The notes beneath the pieces were generated by a model. That model was not told where the DNA came from. It saw only the letters and a program-made list of their open reading frames with translations, and ran no database searches. 64,000 bases of DNA, from assembly GCA_017515635.1 (NCBI GenBank), contig JAFWFO010000015.1, positions 51,818 to 115,817 on the forward strand, written 5' to 3'. A program made the position numbers and the translations under genes. This document shows positions 47,808 through 56,179 of the stretch, in pieces (position 1 is the first letter of the stretch; every line of letters starts with the position of its first letter). Origin of the DNA: Selenomonadaceae bacterium. Lineage in GTDB: Bacteria > Bacillota > Negativicutes > Selenomonadales > Selenomonadaceae.

Positions 47808-49208
47808 ATGCACGACATTGATTTGACCGCGAAGGTTAAAAATATTATCCGATTCGCGTTGCCGACGCTGATTCTGATTGCGGCGATAATCGGTTACGCC
47901 GAATTTCGTTATTGGCATAAGAGCGACACGATTCGCCTTGACGACGCCAAAGTTGCCGGCACGATGGTTTCCGTGCGCGTCTTGACTAACGGCAAAGTCA
48001 AAGAAATTTTGTTCGAGGACGGCGCGCAGGTTCAGGCGGGCGACGTGATTGCGCGTCTTGAAGTCAACATCACCGAGGAAGAAATTAAACAGCTTGAAAA
48101 CAGCGTTCAGCTTGCGAAAGATCGTTACGCGGAATTGCAGGGCGGGCAAATGGTTAAAGTTGCCGTTCAGCGCGAACGAGTGACTTACAGGCAAGTTGAA
48201 CGCCCCGGCGGCGGTGGCGGCGGTTCGTCCGGAGATTTGGCAAAACTTGAGGAGCGAGCCAATCGCATGGCTGAACTTTTCGAGATGGGCGCAGTCAGTG
48301 CCGTTCAACGCGACGCCGCCCGTCGAGCTTACGAAAATGCGCTTGCCGGAAATTCGCCGTCGTCGACGCAAACTACTTCCGAGCCTGTTGTCGAATATTA
48401 TACCGAATACGTCGACGAATTCCGTCCGACGCCGCCGGAAGTTTTGGCAGGTGCCGAGCAAGCGATTAAGCAGGCGGAACTTTCGCTTAACGTTGCCCGT
48501 CAAGAGGCACGCGAGACCGACGTTATTGCGCCCGTAAGCGGAGCAATTTATTACGGCGTCGAGGCGGACAAAGATTTGTCGGCGGGCGATTTCGTTGCGA
48601 GAATCGGCGACAGTCGCGAGCTTTGGGTTGAAGCGGAAGTCACGGAAGATATTTTCGACAAAATTTCTTTGGGCAAGTTTGCTACCGTCACGATTGACGG
48701 AAAAGAATATTTCGGCACGGTTATGGAAAAAATTAAACCGAACGTCACGGAAGCAACCGACGATGACGAAAACGCCGAAGAGCCTTTGGAGTTGCCCGAA
48801 ATTCCCGACACGACGAATAAACCTGCGCCGACGATTGGCGACAATCCTTCGCCACAACCCGAAAATTCTTCGACGACGCCCGAACAACCGAAGCCTGAAG
48901 AAAATTCCGCGACGACAACGACGCAAGCACCGTCCGAAGAAAATCCCGAAAATCAATCGACACAATCGACGGAACCTCAGCCGACTGAAAATCAACAGAC
49001 GCCCGAAAATCCGACGCCTGCCGAAAATCAAACGACGACGCCCGAAAATAAATCCGCCGAAAACAAGCCGCCCGAATTGCCGAAAATTCCCGCCGCCGAA
49101 ACTCAGCCGAAGCCCAACGACAAATTTATCATAAAAATTTCGTTGCCCGTCGAGCGCGATGTTGAGTTCAAACCTGGCACGATCGCCGTCGTCGAAATAA
49201 AAATTTGA
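47808..49208 (+). CDS. HlyD/EmrA-like membrane fusion protein
   Basis: A 466-residue periplasmic adaptor of a secretion or efflux system. One N-terminal membrane helix (about 15-33), then a barrel-sandwich half (VKEILFEDGAQVQAGDVIARLEVN near 60), coiled-coil region (about 90-240, with a Gly-rich break), the returning half ETDVIAPVSGAIYYGVEADKDLSAGDFVARIGDSRELWV near 245, and a final beta strand. Between the last two, about residues 310-435 are a Pro/Glu/Gln/Thr-rich insertion. Start ATG 47808 behind GGAGCAAATAAA. No inner-membrane or outer-membrane partner lies next to it. Confidence 0.82.
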   Translation: MHDIDLTAKVKNIIRFALPTLILIAAIIGYAEFRYWHKSDTIRLDDAKVAGTMVSVRVLTNGKVKEILFEDGAQVQAGDVIARLEVNITEEEIKQLENSVQLAKDRYAELQGGQMVKVAVQRERVTYRQVERPGGGGGGSSGDLAKLEERANRMAELFEMGAVSAVQRDAARRAYENALAGNSPSSTQTTSEPVVEYYTEYVDEFRPTPPEVLAGAEQAIKQAELSLNVARQEARETDVIAPVSGAIYYGVEADKDLSAGDFVARIGDSRELWVEAEVTEDIFDKISLGKFATVTIDGKEYFGTVMEKIKPNVTEATDDDENAEEPLELPEIPDTTNKPAPTIGDNPSPQPENSSTTPEQPKPEENSATTTTQAPSEENPENQSTQSTEPQPTENQQTPENPTPAENQTTTPENKSAENKPPELPKIPAAETQPKPNDKFIIKISLPVERDVEFKPGTIAVVEIKI

Positions 49209-49278
49209 TATACAAAAGGAATTGTCCCGCGTCGCGTAGAATAACACCGCGCATTTTGTTTTGGGAGGTTTAAAATCA

Positions 49279-49329
49279 TGCAGTACTTGAATCGCCAAAA
49301 ATATTTTACGTGGCGCTTCGGCGCCTGAA
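49279..49329 (+). CDS. Short leader-like peptide upstream of trpB
   Basis: A 16-codon reading frame ([16 protein letters not shown]) behind GGGAGGTTTAAAATC, ending at TGA 49327-49329. It includes one Trp codon, directly before a GGCGC-TTCG-GCGCC stem-loop (49314-49327). It could be a leader peptide for the tryptophan synthase gene downstream. One Trp codon is weak evidence, and no competing antiterminator is obvious. Confidence 0.35.
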
Positions 49330-49386
49330 AAAATTTCCGACTCAACCCAAACGAACGCAATCAGTTTTTATTTCGGAGGTTTTAAA

Positions 49387-50691
49387 ATGGACTTCTCAAC
49401 TTACTTGAAAAAATATCCGTCACAATCGGGACGCTTCGGACGCTTCGGCGGCGCGTATCTGCCCGAACAACTCGTGCCGGCAATGGAAGAAATTACGCAG
49501 GCTTACATGACGATTTGCCATTCGTCGCAATTCATCAACGAACTTCGCAGAATTCGCCGCGAATTCCAAGGACGCCCGACGCCCGTTTATCACTGCGAAA
49601 ATCTCAGCCGCAAACTCGGCAACTGCCAAATTTATCTCAAGCGCGAGGATTTGAATCACAGCGGCGCGCACAAACTCAATCACTGCATGGGCGAAGGACT
49701 GCTCGCCAAATACATGGGCAAGAAACGCATCATTGCCGAAACCGGCGCGGGAATGCACGGCGTGGCTTTGGCGACTGCGGCGGCATTTTTCGGGCTTGAA
49801 TGCACGATTTACATGGGCGAAGTCGACATCGCCAAACAAGCTCCCAACGTCGCCCGCATGAAAGTTTTGGGCGCGGAAGTCGTTCCCGTGTCGGCAGGTT
49901 TAAAGACGCTTAAAGAGGCCGTTGATGCCGCGTTTGAAGATTATCTGCAGAATTACAAAGACACGATTTATTGTATCGGTTCCGTCGTGGGGCCTCACCC
50001 GTTCCCGATGATGGTTCGCGATTTTCAAATGGTCGTCGGCGAAGAGGCACGCGCTCAATTCAAAGAAATGACCGGTTTCCTGCCTGACGTGGTAACGGCT
50101 TGCGTCGGCGGCGGCTCAAACTCAATCGGATTTTTCCTGCCGTTTATCAATGATCCCGTCGAAATTGTCGGTGTGGAGCCTATGGGTCGCGGCGACAAAT
50201 TGGGCGAACATGCGGCGTCGATGAGCTACGGCGTCGAAGGCGTCATGCACGGCTTTGATTCAATCATGCTCAAGGACGAAGACGGCAACCCCGCGCCCGT
50301 CTATTCAATCGCCAGCGGTTTGGATTATCCGTCTGTCGGCCCCGAACATGCGTTCTTGCGTGAACTCGGTCGCGTCAAATACGACACGGCGGACGATATG
50401 GAAACAATTAACGCGTTCTTCAAGCTCAGCCGCTACGAAGGGATTATTCCCGCGCTTGAAAGTGCTCATGCCGTCGCTTACGCAATGCGTCGCGCCAAAG
50501 AAATGGGCAAAGGTTCAATCCTCGTCAACTTGAGCGGACGCGGCGACAAGGATTTGGATTACGTCATCGAACGTTACGGCACCGGCGAAAACTTTAAAGA
50601 CTTCGACGAATTGCCCGCCAAAAAAGTTGTTGAAGAAAAACCCGCGCAGGTTGAGCAATTTGAAACGCCCGCCGGCAACGAGGGAAATTAA
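49387..50691 (+). CDS. trpB: Tryptophan synthase beta chain, orphan copy
   Basis: A 434-residue PLP enzyme joining indole and serine. Seen are [19 protein letters not shown] near the N-terminus, the cofactor lysine in [22 protein letters not shown] (near residue 95), [12 protein letters not shown] near 238, and NLSGRGDKD at the end. The C-terminus has an extra acidic tail of about 25 residues. Start ATG 49387 behind GGAGGTTTTAAA. No trpA or other trp gene adjoins it, so it may act alone with exogenous indole. It is followed at once by a DedA gene. Confidence 0.93.
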   Translation: MDFSTYLKKYPSQSGRFGRFGGAYLPEQLVPAMEEITQAYMTICHSSQFINELRRIRREFQGRPTPVYHCENLSRKLGNCQIYLKREDLNHSGAHKLNHCMGEGLLAKYMGKKRIIAETGAGMHGVALATAAAFFGLECTIYMGEVDIAKQAPNVARMKVLGAEVVPVSAGLKTLKEAVDAAFEDYLQNYKDTIYCIGSVVGPHPFPMMVRDFQMVVGEEARAQFKEMTGFLPDVVTACVGGGSNSIGFFLPFINDPVEIVGVEPMGRGDKLGEHAASMSYGVEGVMHGFDSIMLKDEDGNPAPVYSIASGLDYPSVGPEHAFLRELGRVKYDTADDMETINAFFKLSRYEGIIPALESAHAVAYAMRRAKEMGKGSILVNLSGRGDKDLDYVIERYGTGENFKDFDELPAKKVVEEKPAQVEQFETPAGNEGN

Positions 50692-51291
50692 TTGGAGCAG
50701 GTATCGCAAGTTTTTCTGGAGTTTATTGACGCGTGGGGTTATCTTGCCGTCGTGATTTTGATGGCAATGGAAAACGCCTGTATTCCCGTGCCTAGCGAGT
50801 TGATTTTGGGTTTTGCGGGCTACATGGTCAGCGCGGAACGAATGACTTTCACGGGCGCAATGATCGCGGGCATGGTCGGCGGAATGGTCGGCTCAATCTT
50901 TGCTTACGTCGTCGGTTCCACGGGCGGCAGAAAGTTCGTCGACAAGTATGGGAAATATTTTTTCATCAAGAAATCGCACGTTGATCTTGCGCAAAATTGG
51001 TTCGACAAGTACGGAATTCGCGCCGTGTTTTTCAGCCGAATGTTGCCCGTCGTGCGCACGTTCATTTCACTGCCGGCGGGATTCGCTCGCGTGAACTTCA
51101 AGCAATTTCTGTTTTACACGTTCGCGGGTTCGTTGCCGTGGACTGCGCTGATTTTGTATGCGGGAGTTTTACTCGGCGACAACTGGGAATATCTGCTTGA
51201 AATCGGACACGAATTCAGTATAGCGTTTATCGTGGTGAGCGTCGTAATAATCGCGTGGCTTTACTTCCGTCACAAGAAAAAATCACGATGA
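50692..51291 (+). CDS. DedA-family membrane protein
   Basis: A 199-residue integral membrane protein of the DedA/SNARE-associated family, now linked to polyprenyl-phosphate lipid flipping. Motifs are ENACIPVPSELILGFAGYMV near 28, FFSRMLPVVRTFISLPAGFARV near 120 with the conserved Arg residues, and several hydrophobic helices. Start TTG 50692 behind GAGGGAAAT, directly after the trpB stop. Co-transcription with trpB is likely from the lack of any gap, but no functional link is known. Confidence 0.9.
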   Translation: MEQVSQVFLEFIDAWGYLAVVILMAMENACIPVPSELILGFAGYMVSAERMTFTGAMIAGMVGGMVGSIFAYVVGSTGGRKFVDKYGKYFFIKKSHVDLAQNWFDKYGIRAVFFSRMLPVVRTFISLPAGFARVNFKQFLFYTFAGSLPWTALILYAGVLLGDNWEYLLEIGHEFSIAFIVVSVVIIAWLYFRHKKKSR

Positions 51292-51325
51292 CGAAAATTT
51301 TCACGTCAGCAAAAAATAAATCGCC

Positions 51326-51346
51326 GGCTACTTTTAAAAAGTAGCC
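51326..51346. repeat. Palindromic dispersed repeat, copy C, with compensated stem
   Basis: GGCTAC ... GTAGCC replaces GGTTAC ... GTAACC of copies A and B: one base pair of the stem is changed on both sides. The flank, AAACAGTTGACGCGCC, matches copy A for its first twelve bases. Confidence 0.6.
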
Positions 51347-51422
51347 AAACAGTTGACGCGCCGCGACGTTCCGACAATTCAAACATTATCGCCGCGAATC
51401 AAACGCTGTTACGAAAAATTTT

Positions 51423-52004
51423 TCACGTCAACAGAAAATAAATTGCCGCAAGCGTAAAATAAGGGCCGTAAGCAAAATAACTGCTACGGTCTTTTTTTTT
51501 CGCTAAAATCATCAGCAACGCAGAAATTCCGCCCGCGATTGTTCCGATTAACACGACGCTTAAAAGTTTTTCGCAACCGAGCCACAAGCCCAACGCCGCA
51601 ATTAATTTCACGTCACCGCCGCCGAGTGCTCCGCCCGTCACCAACGCAAGCAATAAAAAAATTCCGCCGCCGATAACCGAAGCCGCCGCGAAATCCCAAA
51701 CGTTCAAGCCGAGATGAAAAATTTTTATCGCGCCCAAAATCGCCAACGGCAAAGTCATCGCGTCGAAAAGCATGTACTGCTCAAAATCCGTGAAAGTCAT
51801 CAGCGTCAACAAAAAAATTGCCGCGACCAAATAAAAAATTTCGGGCGCGGGTGTCGGCAACAATTTAAAAATTAAAATCGTCAGCGCAACGAACAACAAC
51901 GGCTTGCGGAACTTTGAACGCTCAGAAATTTTTTCGGGAAATGTAAGCTCCGTGCTTGTCCGATAAAGTTTGTCAATCCACAGCGACCCGACAAACGTCA
52001 ACAT
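51423..52004 (-). CDS. Short type IV prepilin peptidase (A24 family)
   Basis: A 193-residue aspartic peptidase that trims prepilin-like proteins. The two catalytic Asp are in TDFEQYMLFDAMT and in GGALGGGDVKLIAALGLWLG (GxGD). Multiple membrane helices follow. The N-terminal zinc/methylation domain of full PilD is absent. I start at ATG 52004, behind GGTGGCG; upstream codons to 52184 run into a low-complexity repeat (52020-52100) and are not credible. It is alone on this strand, with no pilin genes nearby. Confidence 0.8.
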   Translation of the reverse strand: MLTFVGSLWIDKLYRTSTELTFPEKISERSKFRKPLLFVALTILIFKLLPTPAPEIFYLVAAIFLLTLMTFTDFEQYMLFDAMTLPLAILGAIKIFHLGLNVWDFAAASVIGGGIFLLLALVTGGALGGGDVKLIAALGLWLGCEKLLSVVLIGTIAGGISALLMILAKKKDRSSYFAYGPYFTLAAIYFLLT

Positions 52005-52019
52005 CGCCGCCACCGAAAT

Positions 52020-52100
52020 GCAATGCGTAATTCGGAATGCGTAATGCGTAATGATTTCCGAATTCCACATTCCAAATTCCACATTCCACATTACAGTTCT
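52020..52100. repeat. Low-complexity word repeat upstream of the prepilin peptidase gene
   Basis: Repeated short words (TAATGCGTAATGCG; ATTCCACATTCC) of a type common as intergenic junk in bacterial genomes. It lies just upstream of the peptidase start. Confidence 0.6.
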
Positions 52101-52178
52101 GCCCTCCGCGAAAAATTTTTCGTCATTGTACAACAAAAATCTGCGCGTTGAAAATACTGTATTCATTGCGCAGAAAAG

Positions 52179-52206
52179 TTGCAAGCTCTAACGTTTGTGT
52201 TATAAT
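52179..52206 (+). promoter_or_regulatory. Promoter of the meso-DAP dehydrogenase gene
   Basis: Extended -10 TG-T-TATAAT (52198-52206) with a TTGCAA -35 (52179-52184), spacer 16 bases. The start codon is 44 bases downstream. Confidence 0.6.
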
Positions 52207-52249
52207 GCGTGACGGTTTTGAAAACGTTTATTACCAGGAGGCAACAATA

Positions 52250-53230
52250 ATGAAAATAGGAATTCTCGGTTACGGCAATCTCGGACGCGGCGTTGAATGC
52301 GCCATTAAAGAAAATCCCGATACGGAACTTGTTGCGGTGTTCACTCGTCGCGATCCTTCGACGGTTAAAATTCAAACGCCGAATGTCCCTGTCGTCAACG
52401 TTGCTGACGTGAAAGATTGGGTAGGCAAAATCGACGTGATGATTCTTTGCGGCGGCAGTGCAACCGATTTGCCGACGCAAACGCCCGAATTCGCGAAACT
52501 CTTTAACGTGGTCGACAGCTTCGACACGCACGCAAAAATTCCCGAACACTTCGCTAACGTCGATGCCGCCGCCAAAAATTCCGGTCATGTCGCGGTAATT
52601 TCTGTCGGTTGGGATCCCGGTTTGTTCAGCCTCGCCCGCGCTTATGCCAACGCGATTTTGCCCGATGGCAAAGATTACACGTTCTGGGGCAAAGGTGTCA
52701 GCCAAGGTCACTCCGACGCGATTCGCCGCGTTAAAGGCGTCAAAAATGCCAAACAATATACCGTGCCGATTGACAGCGCACTTGACGCCGTTCGCAGCGG
52801 AAAAAATCCCGAACTTACCACGCGTCAAAAACATCTGCGCGAATGCTTCGTCGTGCTTGAGGAAGGTGCCGACGCCAAAGAAGTCGAAAACGCAATTAAA
52901 ACCATGCCGAATTATTTCGCGGATTATGACACGGTCGTCAACTTCATCAGCGAGGAAGAACTTTTGACCAAACACGCGGGACTTGCTCACGGCGGTTTCG
53001 TGATTCGCTCCGGCAAGACCGGCATGGAAAAAGAAAACAATCACATCATCGAATTCAATCTGAAACTCGATTCCAACCCCGAATTCACCACGAGCGTTTT
53101 GATCGCTTATGCCCGCGCCGCATTCCGCCTCAACCGGGAAGGCAACAACGGTTGCAAAACTGTTTTCGACATTGCGCCCGCGTATCTTTCCGCACAGAGC
53201 GGCGACGAACTTCGCGCACATTTGCTTTAA
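52250..53230 (+). CDS. ddh: meso-Diaminopimelate D-dehydrogenase
   Basis: A 326-residue NADP-linked enzyme making meso-DAP directly from tetrahydrodipicolinate, the one-step route to lysine and peptidoglycan. NADP site GILGYGNLGRGVECAIKEN at the N-terminus, DSFDTHAKIPEHF near 92, ISVGWDPGLFSLARAYANAILP near 120 and FWGKGVSQGHSDAIRRVKGVKNAKQYTVPID are all typical. Start ATG 52250 behind CAGGAGGCAAC. It is a monocistronic gene ending at a terminator. Confidence 0.95.
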   Translation: MKIGILGYGNLGRGVECAIKENPDTELVAVFTRRDPSTVKIQTPNVPVVNVADVKDWVGKIDVMILCGGSATDLPTQTPEFAKLFNVVDSFDTHAKIPEHFANVDAAAKNSGHVAVISVGWDPGLFSLARAYANAILPDGKDYTFWGKGVSQGHSDAIRRVKGVKNAKQYTVPIDSALDAVRSGKNPELTTRQKHLRECFVVLEEGADAKEVENAIKTMPNYFADYDTVVNFISEEELLTKHAGLAHGGFVIRSGKTGMEKENNHIIEFNLKLDSNPEFTTSVLIAYARAAFRLNREGNNGCKTVFDIAPAYLSAQSGDELRAHLL

Positions 53231-53254
53231 GCCGATTTACTCTGCAGAAAAATT

Positions 53255-53290
53255 AATCTCCGACGAAATTATTCGTTTGGAGATTTTTTT
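53255..53290 (+). terminator. Terminator after ddh
   Basis: AATCTCC (53255-53261) pairs with GGAGATT (53279-53285) and is followed by T7. Confidence 0.75.
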
Positions 53291-53319
53291 GTTGTGCGAG
53301 TTACGGACAAGCGGCGTTA

Positions 53320-53348
53320 TTGCCTTTCAAGGAAAATTTTTCTATAAT
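53320..53348 (+). promoter_or_regulatory. Promoter of the Pro-rich membrane protein gene
   Basis: TTGCCT (53320-53325), 17-base spacer, TATAAT (53343-53348), 41 bases before the ATG. Confidence 0.65.
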
Positions 53349-53388
53349 GCACGCGCCACTTTAATTTTGGAATCAGGAGCGAATTTAA

Positions 53389-54300
53389 ATGACATTTACT
53401 CCGCCCGCACCTCCGACACCGCCTGCGCCCGCAGTTCGTCCGACGCCTCCGACACCGCCGCGAATTGACAAGACGCCTTTCGCAAACAATTCAAGCGACG
53501 ACGTTGCCAACGAACAGCCGGTTGACGAAACGGAAGAAATTCCCGCCGACGAAACTCCCGACAAGCCCGCGCAGATTGAGACGCCGCAAGTTGAAATTCC
53601 GCAACTTGAAAAACCGCAAGTCAATCGCAAAGTCGAAGATCCCGAATCAATGGCTCGCGACGCTGTGGCGAACGGGTCGGGGCCTTTGACGAAACGCACC
53701 GTTGACAGGGGCGACGAACCTCCGCCGAATCAAACGGTGACGGTTATTCCGCCCGACGCGCCGTTAATTTCCGACGAACAATCGGACTACGATCGCGGCA
53801 AGGATATTCTGCGCCAATTTCGCGAAGAAGATGCCCGCGAAAATCAGCAACAGTTGACGGAAAATCAGCCGCGACAGACCGTCACGGAACAGCCGCGCAC
53901 GTTCAAGCCGACGATTAATCATCACGAAGGACACGGCGGAGCTTTTTGGATAGGCACAATAATTTTCGTTGCGGTCGCGAGTTTCGTCGTCGTGAAAAAA
54001 TTTTTGTTCACGGACAAACCCGCACTGACAAAATCGGAACTTTTTGCGGACGAAACGGACAGACTTAAAGCGGCAGTCGACAAGTTCAAAAAACCTGCCG
54101 CATCACCGAAGCCCGTTGCAAAGCCTGTGCCGTCACCCGTCGCAAAACCCGTGACGAAGCCTGTTACCAAACCGATTAATAAGCCCGTCACGAAACCTGC
54201 ACGCCCGTCAAAAAAGACGACGACGACAAAGGCAAACATTTTGAGATTCGCATTTAAAAATCCCGCCGAGTTTTCGACGGGAATTTTTTTTGCAAGTTGA
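53389..54300 (+). CDS. Pro-rich single-pass membrane protein, C-terminal frameshift suspected
   Basis: A 303-residue protein with an N-terminal Pro-rich region (PPAPPTPPAPAV), acidic middle, one membrane helix near 182-200 (WIGTIIFVAVASFVVV) and a Lys/Pro repeat tail (KPVTKPVTKPINKPVTKP). Near residue 275 the frame reads RPSKKTTTTKANI and continues through the terminator hairpin. In the +1 frame the same DNA reads KKDDDDKGKHFEIRI and stops at TAA just before the hairpin, more like a proper end. A one-base loss in a C run near 54205 would explain it. No family recognised. Confidence 0.6.
   Translation: MTFTPPAPPTPPAPAVRPTPPTPPRIDKTPFANNSSDDVANEQPVDETEEIPADETPDKPAQIETPQVEIPQLEKPQVNRKVEDPESMARDAVANGSGPLTKRTVDRGDEPPPNQTVTVIPPDAPLISDEQSDYDRGKDILRQFREEDARENQQQLTENQPRQTVTEQPRTFKPTINHHEGHGGAFWIGTIIFVAVASFVVVKKFLFTDKPALTKSELFADETDRLKAAVDKFKKPAASPKPVAKPVPSPVAKPVTKPVTKPINKPVTKPARPSKKTTTTKANILRFAFKNPAEFSTGIFFAS
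54258..54293 (+). terminator. Terminator overlapping the end of the Pro-rich protein frame
   Basis: CCCGCCG and CGACGGG pair (one mismatch) around GTTTT and are followed by AATTTTTTTT. It lies within the current reading frame, which supports the frameshift interpretation. Confidence 0.75.
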
Positions 54301-54308
54301 GCTTGTAA

Positions 54309-54989
54309 TTATTTCGCGGGAACAATCGAACGAATCCATGCCTCGAAACTGTCGGGGTTGCGCGTTTGAATCAACACGACGCCGGGACCTTTAAAACGGC
54401 AAACGAGACCTTCACCGGAAGTAAAACTCGAAATCCAACCGCTTGACGCCTTTTCGATTTTGTAATCCATGTAATCCGGCCAGGCGACCAAATGCCCGTT
54501 GTCGATGATGAATTCTTCGCCTTGCTCAAGATTTATCGGATGAATGACGCCGTAGCTCGAAACAAAAATCGTGCCGCGACCTTTGGCGTTGAGGACGAAA
54601 AAACCTTCGCCGCTCAAAAATCCGCGTGTCAGATTTTGAACTTTCGTCTCAACGTTGATGCCCTGCGTCGCCGCAAGAAAGCCGTCCTTTTGAATCGTCA
54701 AGCCGTAAGAGCCGTCAAGTTCCACGTCCAAAATTCCGCCGGGCAACGCGTGACCAAACAAAACTTTTCCCGCGCCGCGACGAGCCGTCAGCTCCTGGAA
54801 AAACATACTTTCGCCCGAAAGAAATTTGCGCGCAAGACCGCTCAAAATTCCGCCGTCCATTTTGCCTTCAACGTCAACGGTCGGCGACATTGCAATCATC
54901 GCGTCGGATTCGGCTTTAATGCTTTCGCCTTTTTCAAGGTGACATTCGACGACGGGGAACGCTTCCGGATATAAAATTTCGTATTTCAA
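54309..54989 (-). CDS. AIM24/TIGR00266-family protein
   Basis: A 226-residue protein of the AIM24 (DUF124) family, a double beta-barrel-like fold of uncertain function. Motifs are DAMIAMSPTVDVEGKMDGGILSGLARKFLSGESMFFQELTARRGAGKVLF near 30-80 and QNLTRGFLSGEGFFVLNAKGRGTIFVSSYG near 130. Start is TTG 54989 behind GGAGTGATTGC; earlier codons to 55031 lie in the leader. A TACAAT -10 (55020-55025) precedes it. Confidence 0.88.
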   Translation of the reverse strand: MKYEILYPEAFPVVECHLEKGESIKAESDAMIAMSPTVDVEGKMDGGILSGLARKFLSGESMFFQELTARRGAGKVLFGHALPGGILDVELDGSYGLTIQKDGFLAATQGINVETKVQNLTRGFLSGEGFFVLNAKGRGTIFVSSYGVIHPINLEQGEEFIIDNGHLVAWPDYMDYKIEKASSGWISSFTSGEGLVCRFKGPGVVLIQTRNPDSFEAWIRSIVPAK

Positions 54990-55087
54990 AGCAATCACTC
55001 CAAAAAAAATTTCACGTGCATTGTAACACACACGTAAAATTTTTCAACGCGTCGACGAAAACTGAAGTGAATTATAAAAAACTGAAG

Positions 55088-55870
55088 TCAACACTTGAAT
55101 CCGAAATAAGTATCTCGCATTTGCTGACGGGTTTTGGGCGCGTCCCAAAGTTCGCCGATTGAATTCTTGCGCATCGCCGCCGCCAAATGACTGAACAGGT
55201 CGGGGAAATCTTTTTCAAGCTCGACGATAAGATTTTTCACGCGTTGGCGATTCGTGTTGCCGTCGAACGGGCACGGCGATTTTAAAACTTCAACCTCTCG
55301 TGTCGACGCAAAATTTTCAATCTCCGATTCGCGCAGATAAACCAGCGGCCGAATCACCGTTACATTTGTGCGGTCAAGAAAAGTTTTCGGCAAAAACGTC
55401 GTCAACTGCCCCGACGAAAGCAAACTCATGAAAAAAGTTTCAACCGCGTCGTCAAGATGATGCGCGTAGGCAACTTTATTCGCGCCGCGTTCGACAGCCA
55501 GACGATTGACGGCGGCTCGACGAAAATAAGCGCAAGTAAAGCACGGACGTTTATTCGACTGCTCGCGAATCAAGCCGGCTATGTCGACTTCGCAAACTTC
55601 ATGCGGAATTTCCAGCTCTCGACAAAATTCAGTGACACGTGAAATTTTTTCGCCGAAATCGTCCGTAAACTTCGGATCAATCGTCAGCGCGCTCAACGAA
55701 AAATTTTTCTTCGTGCGGTGTTTGAGACATGCCAACGCGTAAGTCAAAAGCAAACTGTCCTTGCCGCCCGACACGCCGATTAAAATTTTGTCGCCGTCTT
55801 CAATCAGCTCGAATTCGACGACGGCGCGGAAAATTTTGCTAAAAATTATTTGCGGCAGTTCAAAATTCAT
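55088..55870 (-). CDS. ttcA: TtcA-like tRNA 2-thiocytidine synthetase
   Basis: A 260-residue PP-loop ATPase that thiolates tRNA cytidine 32, or a close relative. The PP-loop ILIGVSGGKDSLLLTYALACLKH near 30, the Cys pair PCFTC near 110, a HHLDDAVETFFMSL block and KSPCPFDGNTNRQRVKNL near 215 (a further Cys) match the family. Start ATG 55870 behind AAGGGGG; -10 TATAAT at 55907-55912. Other members of this group modify different tRNA bases. Confidence 0.88.
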   Translation of the reverse strand: MNFELPQIIFSKIFRAVVEFELIEDGDKILIGVSGGKDSLLLTYALACLKHRTKKNFSLSALTIDPKFTDDFGEKISRVTEFCRELEIPHEVCEVDIAGLIREQSNKRPCFTCAYFRRAAVNRLAVERGANKVAYAHHLDDAVETFFMSLLSSGQLTTFLPKTFLDRTNVTVIRPLVYLRESEIENFASTREVEVLKSPCPFDGNTNRQRVKNLIVELEKDFPDLFSHLAAAMRKNSIGELWDAPKTRQQMRDTYFGFKC

Positions 55871-55962
55871 AATGGAAAATCCCCCTTGCAAAAAATTTTT
55901 GCGTCGATTATAATTCATTTCGGCAAAACAAAAATGCCCCGCGTCCTTGCGAGGCGAAGTGC

Positions 55963-55991
55963 TTGAAGGCGGTTTTGCCCCCGACTATATA
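55963..55991 (+). promoter_or_regulatory. Promoter of a short antisense RNA
   Basis: TTGAAG (55963-55968) and TATATA (55986-55991) with a 17-base spacer, directed toward the convergent small-peptide gene at 56035. Transcription would start near 55998. Confidence 0.55.
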
Positions 55992-55997
55992 AGAAAC

Positions 55998-56050
55998 TTC
56001 GTTAAAGGTTTACGACAGTCGCCTAAATGGGAGCTTAGGCGGCTGTTTTC
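55998..56050 (+). ncRNA. Predicted antisense RNA of a type I toxin-antitoxin-like locus
   Basis: A short RNA is predicted from its promoter (55963-55991) to a hairpin with a 12-bp stem (ACAGTCGCCTAA / TTAGGCGGCTGT, 56015-56046) followed by TTTTCGTT. It overlaps the 3' end of the minus-strand small-peptide gene (stop at 56035). The arrangement resembles convergent type I antitoxin RNAs such as RatA or SR4, as an inference from layout alone; a plain bidirectional terminator is the alternative. Confidence 0.45.
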
Positions 56051-56109
56051 GTTAATGCCCAGAGGATTATTACCGTCAAGACAGTTACACGGATAACAAT
56101 CTTAAACAT
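56035..56109 (-). CDS. 24-residue hydrophobic peptide, candidate type I toxin
   Basis: Starts MFKIVIRVTV and ends in a Lys/Thr/Ala tail; 15 of 24 residues are hydrophobic, enough for one membrane helix. The start ATG 56109 follows a very strong GGGGGG ribosome site (56118-56123) that is itself paired with CCCCC (56129-56133 on the plus strand as GGGGG) in a CCCCC-GAGAA-GGGGG hairpin, so translation would need unfolding. A strong promoter (56180-56208) and a convergent antisense RNA complete a type I toxin-antitoxin layout. No homologue was searched. Confidence 0.55.
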   Translation of the reverse strand: MFKIVIRVTVLTVIILWALTKTAA

Positions 56110-56179
56110 CAGCTTCACCCCCCTTCTCGGGGGACTTCGAGATTTAAACCGCCCTTGCCGCAAGGCAACAAGCGAGGCG

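Noticed and set aside
47601..49298. A 565-codon minus-strand frame opposite the HlyD-like gene
   Set aside because: Composition is Arg/Phe/Gly-rich with no domain, and it lies exactly antisense to a gene with a clear family match and ribosome site.
52163..53221. A 352-codon minus-strand frame opposite ddh
   Set aside because: It is the antisense shadow of a fully conserved enzyme gene and carries no recognisable motif.
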